From positions 4,528,501 through 4,592,500 of the forward strand of contig OX359196.1 of NCBI GenBank assembly GCA_947172415.1: a stretch of 64,000 bases of DNA, given 5' to 3'. Shown in pieces: positions 1-13,200 of this stretch (positions within the stretch are counted from its first letter, which is position 1; each line of letters opens with the position of its first letter). Both the position numbers and the translations under genes were made by a program. The stretch is from Chondrosia reniformis (lineage: Eukaryota > Porifera > Demospongiae > Chondrillida > Chondrillidae). The notes beneath the pieces are model-generated. The model ran no database searches. It was not told the origin of the DNA and saw only the letters and a program-made list of their open reading frames with translations.

Positions 1-405
1 AAAGTTATTATTTTTTAATAATAACTTTTCTTATTTATAACTCTAATACTAATGCTGTTAGATTGCTGCTTCATTAGTGATGATCCCAGAGGGGTGTTGA
101 TACCATATTACATCTTCTTCTTGTGCCTCTAATTTCAGGCTGATTTTAAGCCTTAATTATTGCTCAAGATATGGTATGTATGTACATATGCAGATTCTTA
201 TGAAGATAACGTCCAAGATAATGTCCAAGTGTACATAGTTACATCTTAAAGTATTGATACAATCTGATTATGTCGTACTTTACATGCCTTGGTGTAACTA
301 ATTCACTTGTAGTGAGTGCGTTGGTGTAACTTATTGATTCACTTGTAGTGAGTGCGTTGGTGTAGCTTTTGATGTACTTGTATTGTGTTTGTGGTGTTAT
401 TGTAG

Positions 406-2285
406 GGAGACAGGGGGTCGTAGGTATTACGGTGTTGCTAAAGAGAAAGCCCAAGCCAGGGAAGAGTACGAAACTAGAGCCAAGGAAGGAGAGAATGTTG
501 GATTAGTTGAAAGCAGGTAGGTACATGAGTATTGTGCTATTGAACTAAGCAAGAAGCCTTGTTGGTTTAATTTCACAACTGCAGCCAGTCCCTTAATTTT
601 ATTTATTTATGTTAATTGCTGAGATTTATAGTTTTAAATTTACTGTACATTTCACAGTCTTGTAATAGTGAACTAATGTGCAAGTACGTAACTAGTATGA
701 ATCATTTTAAATGTTTATATTGTCTAGAGGCACTGAATTGTTTCAAGTCCTTTTGAACGTTGGAGCTGGTCAGCAAGCTACCTTTGTACTCCAATATCAG
801 CAACTCCTCACACGCTACCAACACAAGTATGCAACCACTGTCAATCTCAATCCAGGTTGTATTGTAGACCACATAAACGTAACCATTACTGCATACGAGG
901 AGCAGGGAATTGATCAGGAATCTATTGGAAAGTCAGATTTTGCTTCCATCCTTGAACAAAGTGAAACCAGTGTGTCAGTGGAATACACTCCAACGATTGA
1001 AGACCAAAAATCTTTTGGTGATACGGGTCTTGCTTCAGATTTGTTCTTTGAATATGATGTTGTTCACAAGGAGTTAGATCCCGGACTGATACTATTTAAA
1101 GATGGCTACTTTGTGCATTTCTTTTCCCCAACAGGTCTCCCTGTACTCCTCGTCAGCATTGTCTTTGTGGTTGATGTGTCAGGGTCCATGGGCGGGGAAA
1201 AAATAATGCAAGCCAGGGAATCGCTTAAAGCTATAATTCCTCAACTCAACAATGAAGACTACATTGGTATAGTTAAATTTGACGGCACTGTATCAGCATG
1301 GCAAAACGATGTAGTTTCAGTGGAAGAATTCCGTGCGGAAGCCATTAACTATGTCACTCAACTTGAAGCTGGAGGCAGTACCAACCTGAATGATGCAGTG
1401 ATCACAGGAGTCAATATTTTAAAACGTTCCAGTTCCTCTACTCACAGCAGGATTCTAGTGCTTCTTACTGATGGACAACCCACAGCTGGAGAAGTCAATA
1501 CAGACCGTATAATCCAAAATTCAATATCAGTTGTCGGTGACTCTGGTGTATCCATTAACTGCCTTGGATTTGGTTTTGATCTCGACTACAACCTCTTGGA
1601 GCGACTGGCCATCAACAACAATGGCATAGTACATCGCATTTACACAGGACAGGATGCTACTGAGCAATTACAGGGTTTTTATCAAGAAGTCACGGCTCCC
1701 CTGCTTGCCCAAATTTCATTTGATTACCCCCTTGAAATTATAGAGTTTATTACTGCACTTAATTTTCCATATCTCTTTTCGGGTGGTGAAATAGTGATAG
1801 CTGGCAAATTTGAAGTGGGGCAGACTGGCCTCATACCCATAAATGTCACAGCATATGGTATTATTGACTCTGTTGTTTTCCGCGGAACCATAAACACTGA
1901 TATAACAAGTGATTATCCTCTAGAACAACTTGTTGCATATTACCGAATCCAGCAGTTGTTGGAATCTAGAAATAAAGAAGGTGTAAATGATACTATTGTA
2001 GAGCAGGAAGCTCTTGAAATAGCCCTCAAGTATAACTTTGTGACTGAATTGACCTCACTGATTGTGGTCCAAGACCAGGGAAACAGCACATCAAATGATA
2101 CTGCCTTCCCAGACTATGGAGATGGCTCTGACTATGAAGATGAGGAAGACCGTACATTTTTTAATCATCCTCCAGCTGGTTTACCTCCTGCTACGACAAC
2201 ATCAACTAACCCATCTGGGAATGTTAATGTACGTGCCGCGTCTGGAGAAGCCAGCCCTATGTTACCCAGTAAGCCATGCACATGA
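406..2285 (+). CDS. ITIH-like VIT/VWA protein, 3' part (5' end outside window)
   Basis: Two exons are visible: 406-516 and 728-2285, joined in frame (AG at the end of one, A at the start of the next). The first exon and the start of the second encode the end of a VIT domain (VAKEKAQAREEYETRA, then ENVGLVESRGTELFQV), as in inter-alpha-trypsin inhibitor heavy chains. A von Willebrand A domain follows with a complete MIDAS metal site: DVSGSM, the threonine in GGSTNLNDA, and the aspartate in LLTDGQPT. Next comes an ITIH-type hybrid segment (SDYPLEQLVAYYRIQQLLE) and an acidic, Ser/Thr/Pro-rich tail ending at TGA 2283-2285. ITIH proteins are secreted and bind hyaluronan; that role is family knowledge. 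The ITIH C-terminal domain is not seen. A possible splice donor (CA|GTAAGC) lies at 2268/2269, so the true C-terminus may be spliced differently. The first exons and signal peptide lie before base 1. No other assignment fits as well. Confidence 0.85.
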
Positions 2286-3260
2286 TGCCATATCTGACAC
2301 AGTTTTTCTATGACCTATGTCCTATGACCTACAAAAGAATGATAGCAACTATAGGGAACTAAGGCATAGTTTTGGAAGAAGGTACAAGTTTTCTCTTTGC
2401 TCTTCTGTTCTACTGGGTCAGACAGCTGTTTCTAGGAATACCACCCTTCATTAGTCTTACTCTGACACATCACATACTATGTATATCTATTTCTTTACAG
2501 GATACCTTATCTCCTTTTTGTTAATCATTCTACTTGTTTTGAATTTGTGAATGGGAACTTAAATGGATTGGATCATGGTCAATGACTAACACAAACTTGC
2601 CATGTACCTGTACATATATGTATACATGTACATAGGTACATATAATATGCATATACATATATCATATATACGTACGTAATACACCCACCTGCTGTTATAG
2701 CATATGTACACAGCATAATGTTTTGTACCCTCAATCCTTTATCCATTGTATAATGGTTTTTCTTCATTCACAGACATGTATGAGATATTATCTAATTTCT
2801 ACTTAAATTGCCCTATCACCATACAATAATAAATGCCAGGATTTTAATGTACATTTAGTGCTGGAAATCTAGAAAGACATACCTGATATCAGCTTTCACA
2901 GACATGTATGAAACATTTCTAAAGAGTTTTAGAAATTTGATCTTAAATTTGCCCTATACATATGTGGGTAAATGTACACATATATTATACAAACAGATTG
3001 AATTGGTGTGTAATTAACAGTCCCATGTTCATTAATGGTTGTATGCACGTGCTCTACCTTATGGACATCTCAGTGGGTATGACACAATCAACAATCAACA
3101 ATGTACAATATACATGTCATGCAATAGATAAGTTACAGAAGTAAATGAAAATGTTAAGAATTGAAGTACGTATATACATAGATATAGTTAACTTGAAAAC
3201 ATTAAACTTGAAAAAAAGCGAAGTCATAGATATACTTAATACAATTGCAGTTTCCATGTT
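2286..3260. other. Intergenic region, AT-rich, with one dispersed-repeat copy
   Basis: This stretch lies between the ITIH-like stop and the TUBGCP2 stop. It has no convincing exon. It contains one copy of a dispersed repeat at about 2328-2450 (see that entry), and many TACGTA/TACATA-rich runs at 2600-2700. The two flanking genes converge here, so both polyadenylation regions must fall inside it; AATAAT-type signals are present but I cannot choose one. Confidence 0.5.
2328..2455 (+). repeat. Dispersed short repeat, copy 1
   Basis: The copy contains CTATAGGGAACTAA, a pyrimidine-rich centre, and TACTGGGTCAGACAGCTGTT, then AGGAATACCACCCTTCAT. The same order of motifs recurs at about 10045-10140, 12650-12850, 46060-46275 (minus), 56455-56610 (minus) and 58255-58390 (minus, weak). 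It looks like a short non-autonomous element; no tRNA promoter boxes were recognised in it. Confidence 0.6.
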
Positions 3261-6200
3261 CTAAGCCGGTGTGGAAGAACTAAGTCTTCTTGTCTGCGTT
3301 TCCTCAAGTTGTGTAGTGTAGAAGCCATTGTAGTCCAACCTCCCTATCATGCTGGACATGTAGTGCTCACAGTGCTTGGTTGATAAAACATTTAGCAGAT
3401 CTAGAAGTTGCACAAGAGAAGAGGAAAACTCCCTATCCAAGGAGAGCAGGGTGGCATCCAAGTTGACATGGCTGACTTCTACTATCCTCTTAATTTCCTT
3501 TGTCTCCTCATCGTCAGCTGTGGAGATGTCTACGGCATAGAAATAAGCTTAGGTGATTGACATTGCACAGTTCAAAATACTAGCAACCCTGTATCAGGAA
3601 TTCAATGCATGTGTCTGAAGAATGTGAGATTACAAGTTTTGCCTGCATCCACATTTTTGACGCAGATTGATTTGAAACCTCAGTAATTCCGTATGCTAGT
3701 CCTTGTACATTAAGCTTCATCTCACATTCTTTTAACCAGTGCTTACTTATGCCTGTAAACAATGAATCTATTACCCTTGCATTTAATTCCTGCATACGGT
3801 ATTTAAAATTGCAACAATATATATTCAAAGTCCAACTACGGATGTACATATATGTATGTATTCAATACTATATGACTCATGGAAATATTCACAAACATGA
3901 TGTACAGACCCCGACTCTCTTTAAAGTGTATACATGTATAAGAACATTCAAATACACATCTCAAACCTGCAGAAGATTCCCTGGAGCTGGGGGGCGTGGC
4001 ATGATGCAGCAGGATAGTTGAGAAGGTCAGGCAGAGAGTCAGTATTCTGCTGACGATTCTCAGCACCTCAGAGTTGGTGAGCATGCAGTCCTTCAGACAG
4101 CGGTCCAAGAAGTCGTTGTGTTCCTGTAACACCACATCGATAGTGATGGCTTCTCGAAGCTTTTGTTCCATCATACACCAGTTTGGCTCCAATACCTCAA
4201 ACGTCATGTAGTACTGGTAGTTCTGTACAAAGTTCAGCATTCTCTGTCTCAGGGAGAAGGCTATTGTGGACCTGCATTGCAACAAAGAATCCATTAGACT
4301 TATTAATAGCATTAAATATGTTCTAGTATCTTCACAATTATCTCATTGGTTGAACGTATTACCGTAATCTTTAAACTGGTTTGATATGGAGCAACATTTC
4401 AAACCACAAATAAAAGGCAGTAAACGTACTACAGGCCATTGTTACACACATGGAGAGTCAAACCAGAGCAAAGTCCTGTGAACCCTAGCTGGTTTCAAAA
4501 AAGCATTACTGGTTGAAGAGGTTCATTTCACTATTGATTTTCCATAATCCCATCTGCAAGGTAGCTAAATGGCAAATGTAATTGCACAGACTCACCCAAC
4601 TTGGCTGATGGGGACCTTGAGTGCCTTCTGGTTGAGCCAGACCCTCCCTAGCTGCTGCTCAATGTACCTACAGTAGAAGATATGCCTGAACAGCAGCTGA
4701 TACTTGGTCAGTGTCTTCCGACTGATCACCAAGGAGACTGGCCACTCCACTGAGTAGTCCAGTGTGAAGGATCGCAGGCCAGGGAGCTTTGTTTCCTTGG
4801 GTCTTGTGACTGGCGCTGGCTTTGTGGAGAGCGAGGGGCCAGCACCAATGATTTCTGGCTCAATTGAGAGGATAAGAAACAACTGGGTCACCAGGTCGTA
4901 AGGGATGAGACAGATCTTTAGGTTGTCTCTATATGGATCTGAGGCAAGGGTGCTGGATCTGATGGCCAGGTCAAGCAGGGACTCCAGAAGTCCGAGGGAG
5001 ATGTCTTGATTGTTCTTTTGAAGCTCACTCTCAGCCATGTCCATAAAGTGAACAAGAACATCAGCTTGGTCAAGCAGGAAGAAATGCTTCAAGGAGATTA
5101 ATCGGCCAATTATGTCTTTCTCTTTAATGAGGAGATCAATCAACAAACGGCTCGAATGCTGACAAGCCTGATCAATCTGATCAATATATTTGCGATCATT
5201 AAGTGAATAAACCAACTCTTCTGCATTGGGAACGTTTAATTCTAAGCCACATTCCTTGATCACATTTAGATATTTTCCCGTGTGAAGTATCTTCTCGGCA
5301 ACCTTTTCCATGAAGCTGGGTATCATTTCACTGTGGATTGTGTAGCGTTCTTCCCAGTAGGAATCATTGTACACATCCGTCAGGCGATTCTTTTGCAAGT
5401 GCTTGTTATCATGCACCATGAATTCCTTATATGGATCAGACACTGTGCCTTGGTAAATCCAAAGTTGGATCATCTCTAGAAAGGGCACACAGGCAGCCTG
5501 TGTCAGATGCACACAAAGGTCCTGTGCTTTCTTATCGCCTGCCATCCCCATGGCTTTTGTGTGCAGTATGGATAAAATGGCTCCTCCATGACAGCCAGCT
5601 TGCTCTATGGAGAGGGCTATGGAGCTGAGGATATCCATCATTTTGGAGCAGGGCTGTACATAGTGCCACAGCTTGAGAATTGATAGCTGATTGATGTGGG
5701 CTTGCTGCTCCAGCTGAGCTACCAGTATGAGGTATTCCTTCCTGATAGTGTGCATGGCAGCGCAGAGAGCCTGGCTCACCATCCCGTGCTCAAGCTTAGA
5801 GTACTCATCCATAAACTGGGAGACTATGGAGAAGTTGGAGCAGTGAGGCAGAATCCTCATTACTAAGGACTGTAGAGAGGGGTCCAAACTCTTATCTAAA
5901 GAGAATGATCTTGCCTCCATTTTGTCCTTGAGTGGTTTAACTGAAATATACTTCCCCTCAACTCCTACAAGTAGAAAGAGCAGGTCCTGTACGATGGCCA
6001 CCTCTTGTGCTGCTACTGGTAGACTACCTAATGGAACAGGCTGCTTTGAGTGGGGAATACTGGGGCCAAAATCAAGCAACAAGTGTCTCCTTGTCTCCAC
6101 CCACTTTGGGATTGTTGGGATATTGCCTTCCTCGGACCTTCCCCTGCTCCGTCTCTTCTCCTCCCTCTCATTGGCTGTTCTTGTAAAGGACTCAATTCTC

Positions 6201-7123
6201 CCACGTAGCTGGTTGAACTCTTCAACTGAGACAACAGTTCCTGATTTTGGCAAGTCCCTAAGTTCTTCTCCATGTGGAAGCACAATACGCTCAACGGTCA
6301 CTGAAGGAATCTCCTCAATTAATGAAGCAGTGCAATGGTCCTTTAGAAACTGGCACAACTGTGCATCATGTAAAACTTCTGACAAGAGGTAAATTAACGG
6401 ATCTAAATGCTTCACTTGTTTTGATTTTAGCTTATCATACATCTTGAGAAACTTCTCTCCTTGAGAGGAGAAGCTGGCAATGCTCCTCTTTGCAGTGTAA
6501 GCCGATACCTATAGACACATGTACGTACATGCAATGACATACATTCCAAAAATATCCAGTATGCTTTATTATTATTATATTATGAATTACTTGTAAAATG
6601 TAATAATCAAATTGTTATAAGATACACACCACCACTCCTCATTCACCCCCTCAAGCTGCAGCAACGTGATGACTTTACATAATGTGACTTATAAACCAAA
6701 TCTGACTGAGCCATTTTTTTACTGATTTCAGTTCTTTTGTATGACATGTCACAATACTAAACAACTACTATTAATTTTATCTGTCGACAATCTTAGCAAG
6801 CAGCTGGCTGATTTTAATATGCATATCGTATGCCCTGTGGAACTTTTTCTCCACTTTGAGATGTACTCATTAACTGAAACAGAGTTAATGTCCAAGCAAA
6901 GGCCAAAACACACTTTCAAATAATATGTGTAACAAATCTTTCCAGTGATTGTACAAGTACGCTAACAAATGATAATAGTTCAAGTCCCGTTTACCTGCGT
7001 GGTAACATAAGGAGTCATATTTCTACTCAATAGCTCAACAAAGGTATCAGGGCTATCACCTCCTTCTACCTGAAAGAGAGATATCAGCTCCGATACGAGG
7101 TGGTGGATTCTAAATTCACTCAT
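3261..7123 (-). CDS. TUBGCP2: Gamma-tubulin complex component 2 (GCP2)
   Basis: Four exons join in frame: 6995-7123, 4596-6508, 3967-4271 and 3261-3529, about 871 residues (human GCP2 is about 900). Translation starts at ATG 7121-7123 with MSEFRIHH, the same N-terminus as the human protein; the ATG 27 codons upstream is therefore not preferred. Recognisable GCP blocks include SQLEQQAHINQLSILKLWHY, SRKTLTKYQLLFRHIFYC and RQRMLNFVQNYQYYMTFEVL, with LDRCLKDCMLTN and RLDYNGFY near the C-terminus. GCP2 pairs with GCP3 in the gamma-tubulin small complex that nucleates microtubules at centrosomes and spindle poles (family knowledge). GCP3-6 were considered, but the N-terminus and the residues around YVTTQVSAYTAK fit GCP2 best. 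All introns look canonical. The gene shares a short divergent promoter with GRAMD4. Confidence 0.96.
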
Positions 7124-7273
7124 CTCTTTTCTGGATTCTGTGAGTTGATTGGCGCCAAGTGCGCTTCTGCGAGCTCTTCTAACCACACGCGTACAAAAAC
7201 GCATAGAACTATTAACCGGGGATTCCCGCTTGATAAATCATATGACAAGTTTTATATAAAATAGGAGGTACAT
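7124..7273. promoter_or_regulatory. Divergent promoter between TUBGCP2 and GRAMD4
   Basis: The two start codons point away from each other and are only 150 bp apart, so this segment must hold both promoters or one bidirectional promoter. It contains the perfect 10-bp palindrome TTGGCGCCAA at about 7149-7158, which matches an E2F-type site. It overlaps an inverted CCAAT box (ATTGG), and GC-richer sequence surrounds it. No TATA box is obvious. Transcription start sites cannot be placed from sequence alone, and the palindrome may fall in the TUBGCP2 5' untranslated region. Confidence 0.7.
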
Positions 7274-10200
7274 TTGGAGTTTGAAAGGGAAATGTTTAGA
7301 AGAAAGAATAATCAGCCTCGTTCCCCCACCAAATCCTCGGGAGATGGTAATGATTTTGAAGGCTCGACAGAATTGGTACACTTTACTCCAGGGCGAAATT
7401 CTGTTAATGCCGAATCTGATCCCGTTATGCAAGATGATATAGTTAGCTTGTCCAATGCGAGTGATAACACTCTGAGCGTCTATGAAGATCAACTTTTGCT
7501 CATGCAATCTCAGCTTGAATCGCAACTTATCGAAAACCAAGAATTAAGTGAGTCGTGTCGCCAGTCGCCCGTGCAAGCTTACATGTATCTATACATAGCG
7601 TATTCTCTGAATTAAATATCCGAGCGTTTCTGGCCTTTTCCGAAACATAATTTAATCTTAGGAAAGGAACTTTATGAGGAAGTGTGTGCGCTATTGTTAA
7701 TTGGGTGTGTATCCTACGTATTTCAGCTGTCCATTCATTTTCTTACAGAAGGTTTAGAGGATGCATAGATATAATGTTCTAATTAAGGGTTACTGTTATG
7801 GTAAGTCAGTATACTGTGACTGCGTTCCAAGAGTATCTAATTCTGTGTTACAATGTCTGTGCAGGTGAGAAGAACAGAGGTCTGGTGAGCACAAATGAGG
7901 ATTTGGAGGCACGACTTGTGACTGAGCGTGATAAGAATATGTCTCTGTTAGCTATCACACAGAAACTTGAATCTGAGATGAGAGGGAATATTGAACGGAT
8001 GCCACATGATGCTAAAACTCCAGAGTATGCTCTATGTGTGCATGTGCAAGAGGTATAATGTATAATACATGTCGCAAATGTACCTCAATCTGTGTGTCAA
8101 GTCAACCCTTATACAATGAACCTGTCTAATCTGGTTGACTTGGGCCAGCTTTTCTTAGCCTTGATAGAGAGATGACTATAATTGTTTATTATTGTGACAT
8201 GCCATACAAAGAACTGAAATCAGAAAAAAGATGGCCCAAAAAACCAGGTTTGGTTTACAAGTCACATAGAGTAAGACGGTCTATTAAATATTTGAGTTTT
8301 ACCAGGACTTTTAGAGGTGATCATAATTTGGGGGTGACTCTGCTCTGTTCTTGCACTCTTACTGTATACAAAGAATGTATACGTAACTAAGGGAGAAATG
8401 TATATACTCACAGTCTTATTTTGTTTACATACGTACAACCTATTCTGGTATACTCATACATATGTTGACTATATTGATGAAGACTTAAGAGCATGTTGTA
8501 TGTACAGTATGTGTTTAATGGACTGTGGTCATAGTAACGACATTGAACACTGTTTGTCAGTCCAACCCTCTACAGACATCTTTATGTTACACCTTCTAGT
8601 TGTTGACTCTGAGCTGTGTGTGTAGATAAACATGTAGCTATCGCTGGAATAGCATTCTTTGTTGTTTACATAACTTGAAACAGAATTTAAATGTTCAATT
8701 TTCAATTACAATGTCCTTTGTAGTGGTGAAGGGAGTCAATATGTTAAGCTGCCTAAGTCTGAGAAGGAAGATACTGATTCAAGTGAGCTATGAATACACG
8801 TAATTGTAGTGCATATGAGGTGGTCAGTATATGGGAAACTGTATGATTGGATGGTCCTAGCTCATGAGTATGATTTATGATAGTGTTTTTTTGCCTTTTT
8901 TCCACTTTGTGAATGCATAAAGGTACATGCATATGGAAGTAGCTGTTTAATTATCACCAAGATTTCATATAGTTAAGCATGGTAAAAGAAGTGTGGCCTT
9001 AATATTATGCTTTTTTTAATGTTCAGCTGAAAAGGTAATAGCGAAAAAAGGTCGCATTCTTCAAGCTCAGGAGTGGTTCATACAAAAGGTACACGAGTCC
9101 ATACACTTCGATCAGTACACGTCTCTGTACATACATAAAGTATACTTTTCTTCCATTTTAATGTCTGTTGAGTTCGGAGATGTTCTAAAATTGTCTGTTG
9201 TCCCAGGTTTATGAGATTTCTGAGCTCTTGGAGGATCCCTCTCATGGGGAGGAGGAAGAGCCCGAGGAGGTTCCACTGTCACTGAAAAAGCTCCGAGATA
9301 ATTTGAAAAGATTTAGGAGAAATCTTCAGCCACTGTTGGATGCTGGAAATTGGATTAATGGGATCCTTCATTGGTCAAAGCCTTTTGAAACATTCATAGT
9401 TTTCCTAGTGAGTGTTAATAATATAACAAGTATTGATCACTACATAATGATTTTATACATGTACGTAGCACTTAAGGTATGTATATTGGAATATTTGACA
9501 TTTTTGAGGATTTCTTTAGAAAATGTCGGGGAGGCGGATAAAATGCAACCATATAGAAAATATTGAGGGGCAGCCTGTATGTTGTTTGATTTTCTTCAAG
9601 GGGGACAAAATATTTTCAAGGGAGAGGGGGCAAATGCTCCTACCCTAATTTGGTATTCAAAGATAGATGGTTTGATGTACCAGAGAGTTCCAAGAGTAGT
9701 TAGTAGTACTTTTAAAAGAATGACATTAGTCAGTACACATTATTATATGTAAGTGTTTGTTTGTAGGTTGTTCTCTACTCAGTCTGGTCTGGATGGCTGT
9801 TCCAGCTGGTACTGCTCTACCTCATTGGTACCTTATCATATAACTATATGCATGCAACGTAAGTGAACAGTATACTAATGTATTATGTGCACATTCTACA
9901 TATTCCTATGTACACTATCTTACGTCCTACATACAATATCTTACACCATATCTTATCCCCTACATACAATATCTTATCACCTACATACAATATCTTATAA
10001 AGTACGTATGAATAATTTATCACACCATTTTCAACATGCTACGTACATCTACTTTAAAGTAAAAGGCCTATAGGGAACTAAACCTAGTGAGAGCTTTGGA
10101 TGAGGATACAAGAGTCTTCTCTTTCTCCTTCACTGGGTCGTATAAGACGTGTGTATGATATCTTCTAAATACGCATGTAATCTGTCTGACTGACATCAAA

Positions 10201-13200
10201 CAGACCAGCAGATAAATAGAGTATGAGGATGCACGTTACCTTCAAACACTGTAGCTAATTGTCTCTATCATAAGCATCTTTTCCAGGAATATCATAGTGT
10301 ATATATGTACATATAATATACCAACAGACTTATACATAAAGCATATCATTAGAAGGCAAACCTGTAGAATACTAATGTACGTACATACGTAGCTATACTC
10401 AAGTGTATAATGGCTTGTTAATGGCCTTGACTTGGGTATAAGATTTGTATTTGTTTGGCTTCCCACAAAGTATGAGTGACTTACATTATTTACAGTACTA
10501 GTTTCTATGTACGTACACATGGTCCCGTCGAGAAAGTGAAAAAATGAAATTGAAGGATGAAACTGTATTCAAACCTCTTTAGGTTTTTCAAAGTATGTAA
10601 TAATTTCAGGAAAACAGTCTATTCTACGTATTTGTATTTATCTCATATTGATGTCAACCATTTTTTATGAAGGTGATGTTTTAAATTGTTTGTATGTGCC
10701 GAATGACTAGGTTTCTTTTGTGTCTTTAGTGGACTTGCAGAGAGATTTGGTCTAGCCAAGAAGAAACCGCCCCCTGAACCAGTATGTGAAGGATGCTGCA
10801 TTTTGTACACTTGAATGAAAGACTTTAGAAATTTGATATAATAATTTGGTAACTACAGGTTTCCTTTACAAATATTACCAAGGGGACTATATTGATTCCA
10901 CGCCTGTGTACACAGCAGTTATGATAATTTCATGAGCATGTGACATGTTAACCCTAAGTGCAGTGCATATGGTAGTGTCATTTTATACACAATTAAAATA
11001 CACAAGTAGCCTATCTCTATTGAGCCTCAGCAATAATTAAAATACACAAGTAGCCTATCTCTATTGAGCCTCAGCAATAATTAAAATACACAAGTAGCCT
11101 ATCTCTATTGAGCCTCAGCAATAATTACGTATATTCACAAATTGAACATTTCGACTCGGTGGAGTTTTTGTCTGCAGAAGGCTATATATACTTGTATAAG
11201 GTTCAATAAGGCTAGGATACTTCATCATGAGTGCAACAATCACCCCGTATCATTTCAACATAGGTATGTATGTACCTGTATATGGTATCATTTATGGATG
11301 CATGAATGAGCACCTCCGATCCAAAAGTGATTCTGGTATGTACGTACATGTGTAAAATTATCCATTTGTTTACAGGAATCTGATAGTATATCATCTACTG
11401 TGAATATTGTTAAGGACTTAGCCAGGACTATCCAGGTAATACAGTTTTATATGTTCTATAAGTACAGAATATGTTGGCAAAGCATTGCAATGTTAATTGT
11501 TGTGATATGTACAGTAGTTCCACTATTCCGGTATATGATATGATTCATACATTGCTTTATGTTGTCCCTGCTAATAAGGTGTATGCTGAAATTGCTGCAA
11601 ATAATCTGGAGAAGTTGAAAAAGTGTGTTAACATTATATGTAATGCACATCATTGTAACGTTGATTAGACACAACTGATTAACTGCTTCTATGACAAGTA
11701 GACTGTATTAGTATGTACGTATGTAGCTTAATTGTAGGCACGTGCAGTGAACATCCCTGAGTAGAAGAACAAAGAGAGGACTTGTATCTTCATCTAAGCA
11801 AGGCGCTAGGGTTTAATTCCTTAGTTAATTTTATAGGTTTATAGACTTTCATGTATACAGGTGTAGGACAATGGTGTTTTAGATTATATATATATATACA
11901 TACAAAGCTTAAACAGTAGTAGACACTGTGCACACACGTATCTGCTGTATGTACATGTTTAAGTACCAGTTCTGCAATTGCTTTTAGTCTGTTCTTGTGG
12001 AGGTATCCAGAGGCTACGGTGTGGTTGTTCAAAGTTCTCTGTGCTGTGTTTATAGTCTCATCTATTCTACCCAGTCCCTACTTCTGGAGCTTCGTTGGTT
12101 AGTTATTAATTTAATTACTGACACACACATGCCTACATCTATATATCCTCAAGCACTTACGTACGTACTGTTGACATTTTACATAGTACATGGTTATACA
12201 GTTGAACTTTCTTAATTTAGTCACCTGTAGGACCTAATTAATCATACAGGCAACCCAATTATATAAGATACTAAGTATATATGAAATAAATTAATAAACA
12301 AATTTTGAGGACTTGATCAAGGTACGTACTAGTTTTAGCAAGCAGGCATGCTAGAGAGGTGACTGAATTACATATTCTAACTGACAGTAACATCAAAAAG
12401 ATGAACACAAGTTTTCTCCAGGCCAAAATTTCATGATTAATTCTGTTGTTGGTTGTCAGATATGATTACATATAAAATACCAGATCTACAAAAATTTTGG
12501 CAATCTGAATTTTCCACAACCGAACAGTTCTCCCAAGTTACGCATATTCATTCGATGTCTTTCAGCCAATCAATGATGAGAAAAGTGTATACCTTAATGT
12601 CTCAATCTTTCTAAATACTTGAATACCAATCAATACTCCATTTTTCTTACATGCTACTTTAAAGTAAAGGCCTATAGAGAACTAAAGCTAGTGAGAACTT
12701 TGGATGAGAATACAAGAGTTTTCTCCTTCTACTTCTCTTCTTCTCCACTGGGCCAGACAGCTGTTTCTGGGAATTCCACCTTTCATCTGTAACTCTGGGA
12801 ATCTTTGTCTTCTTCTTGAATCCTGAGAATCTTTGCATTATTCTTGATCTCTTGTGAGTCCTATGAACATGAAAACTGTACTATACACTGTACTGTCTTA
12901 GAAGGCATACCATACCTGTGGTACGTATTTACAACAGCAACCTTCGTACCTATGTTTACCATTCCACAGGAATTGGAGCTTCATTCAAGTTTTTTGTCAT
13001 GAATACTATTTATAGGAAATATCCAAGGGTTAGTATATATGTATGACTTGCATACACTGTATACTTGTAAGGTTATGTACAATTACTTACACTTATTTAA
13101 GCTTTTCTGATATTTACTTTTATCTTTTACTGTACTCAAAATAATTTAGAATCTACATTTACACCAATAAACTTAACACTTTTTTAATTTATTTCAAATT

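Noticed and set aside
5282-6392. Open frames on the plus strand opposite TUBGCP2
   Set aside because: They are shadows of the well-supported minus-strand exon and resemble no family.
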